A stretch of 56,233 nucleotides of DNA from Dehalococcoidia bacterium. GTDB lineage: Bacteria > Chloroflexota > Dehalococcoidia > CAUJGQ01. This document shows, in pieces, positions 1-7,596 of this stretch. The stretch is from assembly GCA_035310145.1 (NCBI GenBank), contig DATGEL010000007.1, positions 1-56,233 of the forward strand. Direction: 5' to 3'. Every line of letters begins with the position of its first letter. Within the stretch, counting starts at the first letter, position 1. The translations under genes were made by a program, and so were the position numbers. The notes beneath the pieces are model-generated. The model saw only the letters and a list, made by a program, of their open reading frames with translations, did not search any database and was not told where the DNA came from.

Positions 1-1094
1 CCCAGCCAGCTCGCGACTTTGGGCCAGAGCGTCTGCACCGCCTTGCGGCCCGCCGCCAGGCCGACATGGCCGCCCGGCATCACCACCAGCTCCTTGTCGC
101 TGCTGCCGACGAGCTCGGTCTGCACACGCGTGGCCGGCAACTGCACGATGTGGTCGGACTCGGCCGCGACGGCGAGGAAGCTGCAGGTGATCGCCTTCAG
201 ATCGACGCGCCGGCCGCCAAGCTCCAGGGTGCCCTTCACCAGCTTGTTGCCCCGCGCCAGCTCGATCGTTGTCTGGCGGAAGCATGCGCCGGGGAAGGGG
301 ATGTGGTCGTTGGTCCACTGGTCGAAGGCGCGGTACTGCTCGACGAACTTGTCGTTCATCACGTTTTGCCAGAGGTTGATGTAGCGCACCGGGCTGAACT
401 CGCTCGCCGGCTTCAGCATGCGGAACGACTGCTGGATCATGTCGGCGGGGATGTTGCCGTAGACCGCGACCATGCGGTCCACGTCCAGCGCGCGCTCCTG
501 CGCCCAGAAGTTTTGCAGCCCCATCTGCGAGAAGTCCACCGGCGTGGCCAAAGTGACCAGGTTGCGCAGCGGCGCCTCGGGATGCGTGGCGGCGTACATC
601 AGCGCCAGCAGGCCGCCCATGCAGTAGCCGAACAGCGAGAACTCGCTCGCATTGGATTCTTCCAGCACCACGCCCACGACCTCGGGGATCATGTCGTCGG
701 TGTAGCTCTCCAGCGTGAGCGTCTTGTCCTCCGGCCGCGGCGTGCCCCAGTCCACCATGTAGACGTCGAAGCCCTGGCCGACGAGGTACTCGATGAACGA
801 GTTGCCGGGAATCAGGTCGAGGATGTAGGGCTTGCTCACCAGCGAGTGCACCATCAGCAGCGGCACGGGCTGCACCGTCGCGGTCGTGCGGCGGTAGCGG
901 TAGAGCTGGGCGGTGCCCTGCTGCCAGAGCACGTCCTTCGGCGCCTTGCCGACGTTGGCGGGCTTCTGGTCGCGCAGCACGTCGAAGGCGCGCATCGACT
1001 GCAGCATGGCGCGCTGCATCTCGTCCTGAAACTGCTGCAACTGGCCGCTGAAAAGGTTGGCCGGGGCGGCGGGATCGGAGCGCTGTGCGGTCAT
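1..1094 (-). CDS. phaC: Class III-type poly(R)-hydroxyalkanoate synthase, catalytic subunit (C-terminus cut by window edge)
   Basis: Polymerises hydroxyacyl-CoA monomers into PHA at granule surfaces. The reading frame starts at ATG 1094 and stays open to base 1, giving 364 visible residues; class III/IV PhaC proteins are about 355-365 residues, so little is missing. The alpha/beta-hydrolase core is clear: a lipase-like box GYCMGG with nucleophile Cys near residue 158, a later ESDHIV segment with the catalytic Asp, and GGHVGL with the catalytic His. Asp-Trp in VDWGTP near residue 115 is typical of PHA synthases. It lies 82 bases downstream of a small partner-subunit gene on the same strand. 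The family call is firm; the exact C-terminus is not seen. Confidence 0.93.
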   Translation of the reverse strand, partial: MTAQRSDPAAPANLFSGQLQQFQDEMQRAMLQSMRAFDVLRDQKPANVGKAPKDVLWQQGTAQLYRYRRTTATVQPVPLLMVHSLVSKPYILDLIPGNSFIEYLVGQGFDVYMVDWGTPRPEDKTLTLESYTDDMIPEVVGVVLEESNASEFSLFGYCMGGLLALMYAATHPEAPLRNLVTLATPVDFSQMGLQNFWAQERALDVDRMVAVYGNIPADMIQQSFRMLKPASEFSPVRYINLWQNVMNDKFVEQYRAFDQWTNDHIPFPGACFRQTTIELARGNKLVKGTLELGGRRVDLKAITCSFLAVAAESDHIVQLPATRVQTELVGSSDKELVVMPGGHVGLAAGRKAVQTLWPKVASWL

Positions 1095-1176
1095 CGGCTG
1101 CCTCCCCGAATGCGGGGCGATCCGCCGTGGCGGGCGGCGTTCTCTGCGCAGGGACTTCGCCCGGACGTGCGCGGGC

Positions 1177-1554
1177 TCAGGCGCCGTTGTCGTTGGCGCG
1201 CGGCTTCTTGCCGCCGCTGCCCTCAAGCGCTTCGATCTTCTTCACCAGGCGCCGCTGCTCGGCCGCCATCGCCGAGAGCTGCGACTCCAGCGAGGCAAGC
1301 CGTTCGCCGATCGCGGTGATGTCGGTGCGCGTTGGCAGGTTGAGCGACTGCATGTAACGCTCGATGTTGTGGGCGAGGCTCTGCTGGAAGGCGAGGTAGC
1401 CCTCCATGTAGCGGCCCATCATGCCCGCGAACGCTTCGGTGCCCATCGCCTGGTTGAAGTACTGGTTCCACTGCTGTTCGGCCTGCTCGGCCATCTGGCG
1501 CCAGGGACCGAGCAGATCCTGCGGAGTCGGGATGCGTGGAGCACTCTCGGCCAT
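1177..1554 (-). CDS. PhaE/PhaR-like PHA synthase partner subunit
   Basis: A 125-residue protein starting at ATG 1554, preceded by a strong ribosome binding site (AGGAGGGG on the minus strand, about 1557-1564). The N-terminal half is rich in Trp, Gln, Met and Phe (WRQMAEQAEQQWNQYF), as in PhaE/PhaR subunits. Residues about 80-112 form a heptad-like coiled coil (LASLESQL...LVKKIEALEG), and the tail is basic. Class III and IV synthases need such a subunit, and the gene lies directly upstream of phaC, so pairing with PhaC is inferred. It is shorter than classical PhaE (over 300 residues) and closer to PhaR. The frame is open further upstream into the heptamer repeat, but that extension has no ribosome binding site. 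Confidence 0.72.
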   Translation of the reverse strand: MAESAPRIPTPQDLLGPWRQMAEQAEQQWNQYFNQAMGTEAFAGMMGRYMEGYLAFQQSLAHNIERYMQSLNLPTRTDITAIGERLASLESQLSAMAAEQRRLVKKIEALEGSGGKKPRANDNGA

Positions 1555-1566
1555 GATCCCCTCCTT

Positions 1567-1608
1567 GCATACGGCATACGGCATACGGCCTACGGCATAC
1601 GGCATATG
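1567..1608. repeat. Six-unit heptamer tandem repeat (GCATACG)n
   Basis: Exactly six 7-base units from 1567 to 1608. Four are GCATACG, one is GCCTACG and the last is GCATATG. The array lies in the 5' leader of the PhaE-like gene, just upstream of its ribosome binding site, in the divergent gap before the LLM gene at 1783. Three further period-7 arrays with other units occur in this window (29479, 47403, 48863). Confidence 0.9.
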
Positions 1609-1671
1609 GCTCAGAGTTGTAATGCTGCGCTGGCAGAGTGTCCGGCGCTGCCGGCGCGGCCTTGTGCTCGC

Positions 1672-1677
1672 TACAAT
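1672..1677 (+). promoter_or_regulatory. Possible -10 element for the LLM gene at 1783
   Basis: TACAAT on the plus strand about 105 bases upstream of the GTG start at 1783. It matches five of six positions of a sigma-70 -10 box, but I see no good -35 hexamer 16-18 bases upstream, so this is weak. Confidence 0.3.
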
Positions 1678-1782
1678 ACGCCCGCTGTCAAGGCTTGTGC
1701 ACCGTTCCGGCAGGCCAGGGACTGATCCTTCACACGGCGTCAATCACCGGCGAGGCGGAGGGAGCCCACGAGGAGGTCCGGC

Positions 1783-2670
1783 GTGCGCCACGGACTCTCG
1801 CTGCCCAATTTCGGTCCCTACGCCGATGCGCGGCTGCTGGCCACGCTCGCGCGCGAGGCCGAGGCGGCGGGTTGGGAAGGATTCTTTCTCTGGGACCACG
1901 TGCTCTTCGGCGCTTTGCCGGTGGTCGATCCCTGGGTGGCGCTCACGGCCGTGGCGCTCGCCACGGAGCGCATGCGGCTCGGGCCGCTGGTGACGCCACT
2001 GCCGCGCCGCCGGCCGGTGAAGCTCGCGCGCGAGGCCGTTTCGCTCGACCACCTCTCACAGGGACGGCTGGTGCTCGGCGCGGGCAGCGGCCTGCTCTCC
2101 TGGGAGCTGGAGGACCTGGGCGAAGCGCGGGAGCTGCGCGAACGCGCTGCCATGCTTGACGAGGGTCTTGAGCTGCTGTGTGAACTCTGGTCCGGCGAGC
2201 CGGTTCGCCATCACGGCCGGTACTACACCGTCGAGGCCCGCCTGCCGGGCGCGACCGGGCCGGCCGCGTTCTTGCCCACGCCGGTGCAGCGGCCGCGCAT
2301 CCCCATCTGGCTGGCCGCGACCTGGCCGCACAAAGCGCCGTTCCGTCGCGCGGCCCAATGGGACGGTGTAGCGCCGATGAAGGCCGGGCAGGGGCTTGAG
2401 GGAACGCTGACGCCGGACGATCTGCAGGCTGTCGTCGCGTACCTACGCGGCCAGCGGCAGACTATGGACGGCTTCGACGTAGTGGCGGCGGGCGCCACGA
2501 GCGGCAGCGATGGTGCCACTGAAAAGGCCATCGTCGCGCCGTATGCCGCGGCCGGCGCAACCTGGTGGCTGGAGAACATCAACCCGTGGCGCTTCGGCTG
2601 GGCCTGGCAGGGGCCGTGGCCGGCCGAACAGATGCACGAACGCATCCTTCTCGGTCCGCCCTTGCGCTGA
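1783..2670 (+). CDS. LLM-class flavin/F420-dependent oxidoreductase
   Basis: A 295-residue luciferase-like TIM-barrel protein. It starts at GTG 1783, with AGGAGG at 1771-1776 as ribosome binding site. Recognisable segments are the N-terminal GLSLPNFGPYAD, the WEGFFLWDH strand near residue 35, and the SLDHLSQGRLVLGAGSG motif near residues 85-100 that is typical of the LLM family. The family uses FMN or F420 for hydride transfer or monooxygenation; cofactor and substrate cannot be told from sequence alone. It is monocistronic, divergent from the PHA genes and convergent with the nucleotidyltransferase. Two other LLM proteins are encoded at 28265 and 47486. Confidence 0.88.
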   Translation: MRHGLSLPNFGPYADARLLATLAREAEAAGWEGFFLWDHVLFGALPVVDPWVALTAVALATERMRLGPLVTPLPRRRPVKLAREAVSLDHLSQGRLVLGAGSGLLSWELEDLGEARELRERAAMLDEGLELLCELWSGEPVRHHGRYYTVEARLPGATGPAAFLPTPVQRPRIPIWLAATWPHKAPFRRAAQWDGVAPMKAGQGLEGTLTPDDLQAVVAYLRGQRQTMDGFDVVAAGATSGSDGATEKAIVAPYAAAGATWWLENINPWRFGWAWQGPWPAEQMHERILLGPPLR

Positions 2671-2694
2671 CCTGGACGACCGTGTGGCACGGCC

Positions 2695-3480
2695 TCAGGG
2701 TCGGCGGTCGGCCCGCTCGATCGCGAAGCGCACGAAGGCCAGCGCGTCGGAGGGATCGCCTGAGCCGGGGTCGTGGCGCCAGGCGAGGGCCTGTTCGATG
2801 AGAGGCGCCCAGCGTGCGCCGAGTGCATCGCCTGCCCAGGCGGCCGCGGCGGGCTTGGAGACGACCTCGCCAGCTCGCAACGTGTGCAGCGCCCGGCACA
2901 TGGTCAGCACGGCGAACGCCTGGTAGACGCGCTCGGCAAACCAGGCCGGCTGCTCCAGTATCTGCCGCCACCAGCCCTGCAGGATAGTTCGGACGGCATT
3001 GCTCAGCTCGGCGCGAGAAACCGGATCGATCAGGCCGGCCGCCGTCGGACCGTCGAGCACGATGCCGCGCTCGCGCAGGATGTGCCGCTCGATCACCCAG
3101 TCGTGCTCGTGCTGCCGCACGGCGAATGGCTTGTCCGCGCCGATCTGGGGATGCCGCGCCTTCGTCTGGTCGTAGCGGCGCAGCGCGGCGCGTGGAATGT
3201 ACGAACATTCCAGCCGAGCGGCCCACGTGAGCCCGCCGGCGGCGATGCGCCGGTGCATCGCAGCGAGCGCGGCAATCGTCGCGGCGTCCGGCTCGGAAGC
3301 CGTCACGATCAGCGCATCGATGTCGCTGCTCTGCGGGTCGAAGTCGCCGGTCGCCAGCGAGCCGTGCAGGTACATGCCGACGAACTCGTGCCGCAGCGTT
3401 GCGCGAGTCTCGTCCAGCAGCAGACCTAACAGCGCGTTCACATCGGCAAACGGCGTTGGCTGGATCGCCGTGTGCACCAT
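2695..3480 (-). CDS. Aminoglycoside-adenylyltransferase-like nucleotidyltransferase
   Basis: About 261 residues from ATG 3480; a TTG at 3507 is an alternative start and neither has a clear ribosome binding site. The polymerase-beta-type motif GSLATGDFDPQSSDIDAL near residue 40 has the G-S and D-x-D residues that bind the nucleotide and metal. The C-terminal helical half (ILQGWWRQILEQ, AERVYQAFAVLTMCRALHTL) resembles the substrate-binding domain of AadA/ANT(3'')-type or DUF4111 proteins. The family transfers AMP to aminoglycosides or other acceptors. Resistance is possible but unproven, because many chromosomal members have unknown substrates. It is convergent with the LLM gene. Confidence 0.7.
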   Translation of the reverse strand: MVHTAIQPTPFADVNALLGLLLDETRATLRHEFVGMYLHGSLATGDFDPQSSDIDALIVTASEPDAATIAALAAMHRRIAAGGLTWAARLECSYIPRAALRRYDQTKARHPQIGADKPFAVRQHEHDWVIERHILRERGIVLDGPTAAGLIDPVSRAELSNAVRTILQGWWRQILEQPAWFAERVYQAFAVLTMCRALHTLRAGEVVSKPAAAAWAGDALGARWAPLIEQALAWRHDPGSGDPSDALAFVRFAIERADRRP

Positions 3481-3542
3481 ACCGCACAGCCTGGACCATA
3501 TTGGCAATACTGTTGGAAGGCGCCCCGCTCCGCCGCCGAGCG

Positions 3543-5096
3543 CTACTTCGCGGCTTCGCTGCCGGGGCGCCAGCGCAGGACCGGCTTCCGCGCCGCCGTC
3601 GCCTCGTCCAGGCGGCGCAGCGGCGCCTGCTGCGGCGCCTCGCGTAGCAGCTCCGGGCTCTCCTCGGCCTCGCGCGCGATCGCCAGCATCGCCTCACAGA
3701 AGGCGTCGAGCGCGTCCTTGCCCTCGGCTTCGGTCGGCTCGATCATCAGCGCTTCATCCACGATCAGCGGAAAGTAGACGGTCGGCGGGTGGAAGCCGTA
3801 GTCGATCAGGCGCTTGGCGATGTCCAGCGTGCGCACGCCCCGCGCCCGCTGCCGGCTGCCGGAGAAGACCGATTCGTGCATACAACTGCGGTCGTAGGGC
3901 AGCACGTACGCCGCTTTCAATCGCGACTGGACATAATTCGCACTGACGACCGCGCTTTCGCTCATCTCGCGCAGGCCGGCGGCTCCGAGCGTGCGCAAAT
4001 AGGTGTAGGCGCGCACCAGCACGCCGCTGTTGCCGTGATAGGCGCCCAGCCGGCCGATGCTGTGCGCGGGCCGCACGAGCCGATAACGTCCTGCCTGCTC
4101 ATCGAACACCACGTAGGGATCGGGCAAATAGGGCGCCAGCGCCTCGCTCACCGCGATCGGCCCTGCGCCGGGGCCGCCGCCGCCGTGCGGCGTGCTCAGC
4201 GTCTTGTGCACGTTGATATGCAGTACGTCGAAGCCCAGCTCGCCCGGCTTCACCTGGCCGGCGATCGCGTTCAGGTTGGCGCCGTCGCCGTAAAGCAGCG
4301 CCCCCGCGCCGTGCACCAGCTCCGCGATGCGCAGGATGTTGAAGTCGAACAGGCCGAGCGTGTTGGGGATCGTCAGCATCAGCGCCGCCGCGCGATCGTC
4401 GAGCGCGGCGGCCAGGGCGTCCAAATCCATATCGCCGTCGGCCGCCGTGGGAATCGAGACGACCTCGAAGCCGCACATCGCCGCCGTGGCCGGGTTGGTG
4501 CCGTGCGCCGCGTCCGGCACGAGCACGCGCCGGCGGCCGGCGCGGCCGTTCGCCTCAAGCCAGGCCTTGATTGCGAGGATGCCGGCGAACTCGCCCTGCG
4601 CCCCCGCCATCGGCGCGAGGCTGGCCGTGTGCAGGCCCGCGATCTCGGCGAACATGCCCTGCAGCTCGAAGAACAGCCGCAGCGTGCCCTGCACGGTCTC
4701 TTCGGGCTGCAGCGGATGCAGCGCCGCGAAGCCGGGCAGGCGGGCGATATCTTCGTCGATCTTTGGGTTGTATTTCATCGTACAGGAGCCGAGCGGATAG
4801 AAGCCGGCGTCGATGCTGTAGTTCAGCCGGCTGAGCGCGGTGTAGTAGCGCACCGTGTCGAGCTGGCTCAACTCCGGCAGGCGCGGCGGCGTCTCGCGCA
4901 GGAACTCGGCGGGCGGCAACGCGCTGGTTGGCACGTCAAGCGCCGGCGGCAGCACACCCTGCTTGCCGGGCGCCCCCCGGTCGAAGGAAAGCGCCGCGCC
5001 CAGCTCGTCGCGCCAGAGCTCGGGCGGTCCGGCGAGCCGCGGGGGCGAGACCGCAGCCGGAGCCTGGGCGGCGTGCGCCGACGTCTCCGCGGTCAT
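3543..5096 (-). CDS. gcvPB: Glycine dehydrogenase (decarboxylating) subunit 2
   Basis: C-terminal half of the split P-protein, 517 residues. With subunit 1 it decarboxylates glycine and passes the aminomethyl group to the lipoyl arm of GcvH. The PLP-binding Lys lies in HINVHKTLSTPHGGGGPG, followed by the usual Gly-rich loop. Other conserved segments are FYPLGSCTMKYNPK, PDAAHGTNPATA and YHGNSGVLVRAYTY. The ATG overlaps the gcvPA stop by 4 bases (5093-5096), so translation is probably coupled. The N-terminal 25 residues are Ala/Pro-rich and probably not part of the fold. Confidence 0.96.
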   Translation of the reverse strand: MTAETSAHAAQAPAAVSPPRLAGPPELWRDELGAALSFDRGAPGKQGVLPPALDVPTSALPPAEFLRETPPRLPELSQLDTVRYYTALSRLNYSIDAGFYPLGSCTMKYNPKIDEDIARLPGFAALHPLQPEETVQGTLRLFFELQGMFAEIAGLHTASLAPMAGAQGEFAGILAIKAWLEANGRAGRRRVLVPDAAHGTNPATAAMCGFEVVSIPTAADGDMDLDALAAALDDRAAALMLTIPNTLGLFDFNILRIAELVHGAGALLYGDGANLNAIAGQVKPGELGFDVLHINVHKTLSTPHGGGGPGAGPIAVSEALAPYLPDPYVVFDEQAGRYRLVRPAHSIGRLGAYHGNSGVLVRAYTYLRTLGAAGLREMSESAVVSANYVQSRLKAAYVLPYDRSCMHESVFSGSRQRARGVRTLDIAKRLIDYGFHPPTVYFPLIVDEALMIEPTEAEGKDALDAFCEAMLAIAREAEESPELLREAPQQAPLRRLDEATAARKPVLRWRPGSEAAK

Positions 5097-6460
5097 AGCC
5101 TGGCCACCTGCGCCAGCACCTCGGTCAGCGCGTCGATCTCCGCGCGCGGGTTCAGCTCCGTCACGGCGATCAGCAGGCCATTGGGCACGCGATCGCTCAC
5201 GTCGATGCCGCCGAGGATGCCTCGTTCAAGCAGCGCCGGCAGGATCTCATGCGGCGGTCGTGGGCACTGCAGCGCGAACTCATCGAAGAACGGCGCGTCC
5301 GAGGCGAGGCGGAAGCCGGACAGCGCGGCCATGCGCTCGGCCGCGTAGTGTGCCTTGTGGTAGCAGAGCGCGGCGACCTGCCGCAGCCCGGCTGGGCCGA
5401 GCAAGGTGAGATAGACGGCGGCTGCCAGCGCCAGCAGTTGCTGGCTGGTGCAAATGTTGCTGGTGGCGCGCTCGCGGCGGATGTGCTGCTCCCGCGTCTG
5501 CAGCGTGAGCACGTAGCCGGTGCGGCCGTCCAGGTCCCTGGTCTGTCCCACGATGCGGCCGGGCATCTGCCGCAGGAAGCGCTCGCGGCAGGCGAACAGG
5601 CCGGCGTGCGGCCCGCCGTAGTTCAGGCCGCCGCCCAACCCCTGTCCGCTGCCGGTGACGATGTCCGCGCCGTACGCGCCGGGCTCGCGCAGCAGGCCGA
5701 GCGAGATCGGGTCCACGTCCACGATGAACAGGGCGCCGGCCGCGTGCGCCGCGTCCGCGAGCGCCTGGACGTTCTCCAGAGCGCCGAGGCCGTTCGGCTG
5801 CTGCGCGGCGAGACAGGCGTGCCCATCGCCAAGTGCCGGCTGCGCGGCCGGGACCAGCTCGACCGGCAGGCCGTGGCCGGAGGCATACGTGCGCACGGTC
5901 TCGGCGTACGCCGGATTGACCGAGTCAAGCAGAGCGATGCGCCGGCGGCCGCTGGCGGCGACGGCCATCAAACAGGCCTCCGCGAAGGCGCTGGCGCCGT
6001 CGTACATGCCGGCGTTGGCCACGTCCATGCCGGTCAGCTCGCAGACCAGCGACTGGAACTCGAAGGCGCCCTGCAGCGTCCCCTGGCTGATCTCCGGCTG
6101 GTACGGCGTGTACGCCGTGTAAAACTCGCTGCGGCCGACGATGTGGCCGACCGCGCTGGGCACGAAGTGCCGCTGGGCGCCGCCGCCAAGGAACGAGATC
6201 AGCTCGCTCGTGTGCCGGTTCTGGCCGGCGATCGCGCTCAGCTCGCGCAGCAGCTCCTGCTCGGAGAGCGGCGGCGGCAGCCGCAGTTCGGGCGTGCGGT
6301 AGGCAGCCGGAATCGGCGTGAACAGCTCGTCCGCCGAGGCCACACCGATGTGGGCGAGCATCGCCGCGCGCTCGGCAACGGTGGTGCCGACATAGGGGTT
6401 GTGCGCCCCGTCCGGCGAAGGCTGCAGTGTGTCAGTGTTCGCTGGCGGTGTGCTGCTCAT
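5093..6460 (-). CDS. gcvPA: Glycine dehydrogenase (decarboxylating) subunit 1
   Basis: N-terminal half of the split P-protein, 455 residues. Family signatures are NPYVGTTVAERAAMLAHIGV near residues 20-40, FLGGGAQRHFVPSAVGHI, YTAYTPYQPEISQGTLQ and TRDLDGRTGYVLTLQTREQHIRRE. The start at 6460 overlaps the 3' end of gcvH by 29 bases. Family proteins begin shortly before the NPYVG-like segment, so the next internal Met would remove conserved residues; the overlap is therefore probably real, with translational coupling to gcvH. It precedes gcvPB. Confidence 0.95.
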   Translation of the reverse strand: MSSTPPANTDTLQPSPDGAHNPYVGTTVAERAAMLAHIGVASADELFTPIPAAYRTPELRLPPPLSEQELLRELSAIAGQNRHTSELISFLGGGAQRHFVPSAVGHIVGRSEFYTAYTPYQPEISQGTLQGAFEFQSLVCELTGMDVANAGMYDGASAFAEACLMAVAASGRRRIALLDSVNPAYAETVRTYASGHGLPVELVPAAQPALGDGHACLAAQQPNGLGALENVQALADAAHAAGALFIVDVDPISLGLLREPGAYGADIVTGSGQGLGGGLNYGGPHAGLFACRERFLRQMPGRIVGQTRDLDGRTGYVLTLQTREQHIRRERATSNICTSQQLLALAAAVYLTLLGPAGLRQVAALCYHKAHYAAERMAALSGFRLASDAPFFDEFALQCPRPPHEILPALLERGILGGIDVSDRVPNGLLIAVTELNPRAEIDALTEVLAQVARL

Positions 6461-6818
6461 ACGCCTCGGCCGAGAGCAGATTGTCGAGCTGGCCGGCGTC
6501 CGCGACCTTCAGCTTGATCAGCCAGCCGCCGCCGTAGGGCTCCTTGTTGATGATCTCCGGCTCTTCCACGGCCGCCTGGTTGATCTCGCTGATTTCGCCG
6601 CCGATCGGCGTGAACAGCTCGGAGACCGACTTGACCGACTCGATCTCGCCGATCTTGCCGAACTGCTCAACAGATGTGCCGGCGGCAGAAAGGCTGAGGT
6701 AGACGATGTCGCCGAGCTGGTCCTGGGCGAAGTCCGTGATGCCCACCGTGGCCGTCTCCCCCTCCAGCCGCACCCACTCGTGCTCCTTCGAGTACTTCAA
6801 GTCGCGCGGAGTCTCCAT
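6432..6818 (-). CDS. gcvH: Glycine cleavage system H protein (lipoyl carrier)
   Basis: A 128-residue lipoyl-domain protein that shuttles the aminomethyl group between the P, T and L proteins. The lipoylated Lys is K63 in the conserved GEIESVKSVSEL motif. The N-terminal LKYSKEHEWVRLEG and ITDFAQDQLGDIVYL are classic GcvH segments. The length matches the family. AAGGAG lies about 6 bases before the ATG at 6818, and a strong inverted repeat (6834-6905) ends within 16 bases of the start. It is the first gene of the gcvH-gcvPA-gcvPB run. Confidence 0.97.
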   Translation of the reverse strand: METPRDLKYSKEHEWVRLEGETATVGITDFAQDQLGDIVYLSLSAAGTSVEQFGKIGEIESVKSVSELFTPIGGEISEINQAAVEEPEIINKEPYGGGWLIKLKVADAGQLDNLLSAEAYEQHTASEH

Positions 6819-6833
6819 CGCTGCTCCTTACAG

Positions 6834-6905
6834 ATGGTTTCAAAACCGGCGTTCAGGTGCGATCGCACACCTACAAGGGGGAACTCGAGCCGGTTTTGAA
6901 ACCAT
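6834..6905. promoter_or_regulatory. Long inverted repeat with perfect 17-bp arms upstream of gcvH
   Basis: The left arm 6834-6850 (ATGGTTTCAAAACCGGC) and the right arm 6889-6905 are exact reverse complements, separated by 38 bases. Inside them a further GTTC/GAAC pair and a self-complementary GTGCGATCGCAC segment extend the fold. On the gcvH strand the hairpin lies immediately 5' of the ribosome binding site. It has no U-tract and does not resemble a glycine riboswitch. It may be a 5'-leader control hairpin or a small terminal-inverted-repeat element. Confidence 0.75.
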
Positions 6906-6962
6906 GTCTTAGCGCCTATCCCGTAAGGCGTACAGATTGACCATCAGGGGAGGTGGCGCCGC

Positions 6963-7199
6963 TCAGTCTTCGGGAAGAGCAGCAAAGGCTTTCTTTGTCT
7001 TCAGATACCACCCCATCCCTTTGATGGGATTTTTCCACCTGCCCCGCATCGCCTTCAAGGCATCAATGTGCGTTCCGTCACCACCGGAGACCATTTCTTT
7101 TAGATGTTTATCCTGGGCTTTTATAACCTCATCAGCCGAAGTTCCATGAAACTGGGTATCACATGGACCACCCATTTGTTTGCATGTCATTGTTTTCAA
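6963..7199 (-). CDS. DUF1059 family small protein
   Basis: A 78-residue protein whose start MKTMTCKQMGGPCD is typical of DUF1059, with two Cys spaced as in that family, and which ends in ALPED. The start is TTG 7199, supported by GGAGGG seven bases upstream; an ATG nine bases downstream would drop the usual MKT. The function is unknown in the family; metal binding has been suggested from the Cys/His content. It lies between gcvT and gcvH on the same strand. Its base composition is near 50 % GC, well below its neighbours, so recent acquisition is possible. Confidence 0.82.
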   Translation of the reverse strand: MKTMTCKQMGGPCDTQFHGTSADEVIKAQDKHLKEMVSGGDGTHIDALKAMRGRWKNPIKGMGWYLKTKKAFAALPED

Positions 7200-7596
7200 C
7201 CCCTATCCCTCCATGGCTCCGGTGAGCAACGGTGTGTGGTTGCACACTGCGGAGTATGACCATTATCGGCAGCAGAGCAGTCGTGGCAAACAGCTCAAGT
7301 GTAGGGCAGGTCTGCGCCCGATGCCTCTTCGTCTCTCACTGCTGCTCGGCCGTAGACGGAATGTTCGTTATCTATCACGGAAGGGATCCTCTGTGGGGTA
7401 ACACGACAGATATGGGAGAGCCTGCCCCGCATGCGAGTGGCGTCTTTCGCTGGTGGCATCACTCCGCCCCGCCGCCCGAGCCGGCACAAGCCGTCAGGAA
7501 ACAGCAAATAAAGGGGGATGACACGGCGTATGGTGCAGCAGACGCTTGCTGTTGCCAGGTCCGCATATTCTGAGCCGGTCGCCGGTCCACGAGCTT
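7200..7596. other. Intergenic region of reduced GC, no gene seen
   Basis: About 400 bases between the DUF1059 gene and the 3' end of gcvT. GC is lower than in the flanks. Short open frames occur on both strands (for example 7232-7573 and 7295-7507), but they lack ribosome binding sites and recognisable domains. I see no glycine-riboswitch core and no tRNA or other RNA fold. Together with the DUF1059 gene it forms the low-GC patch of the gcv cluster. Confidence 0.5.

Noticed and set aside
1567-1608. The GCATACG array as a CRISPR or iteron origin
   Set aside because: Units are contiguous without spacers and only seven bases, with no replication gene nearby.
7295-7507. A 70-codon minus-strand frame in the low-GC gap
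   Set aside because: No ribosome binding site or conserved pattern; composition uninformative.
7200-7596. A glycine riboswitch expected near gcvT/gcvH
   Set aside because: I could not find the conserved core or a tandem aptamer pattern here or upstream of gcvT.
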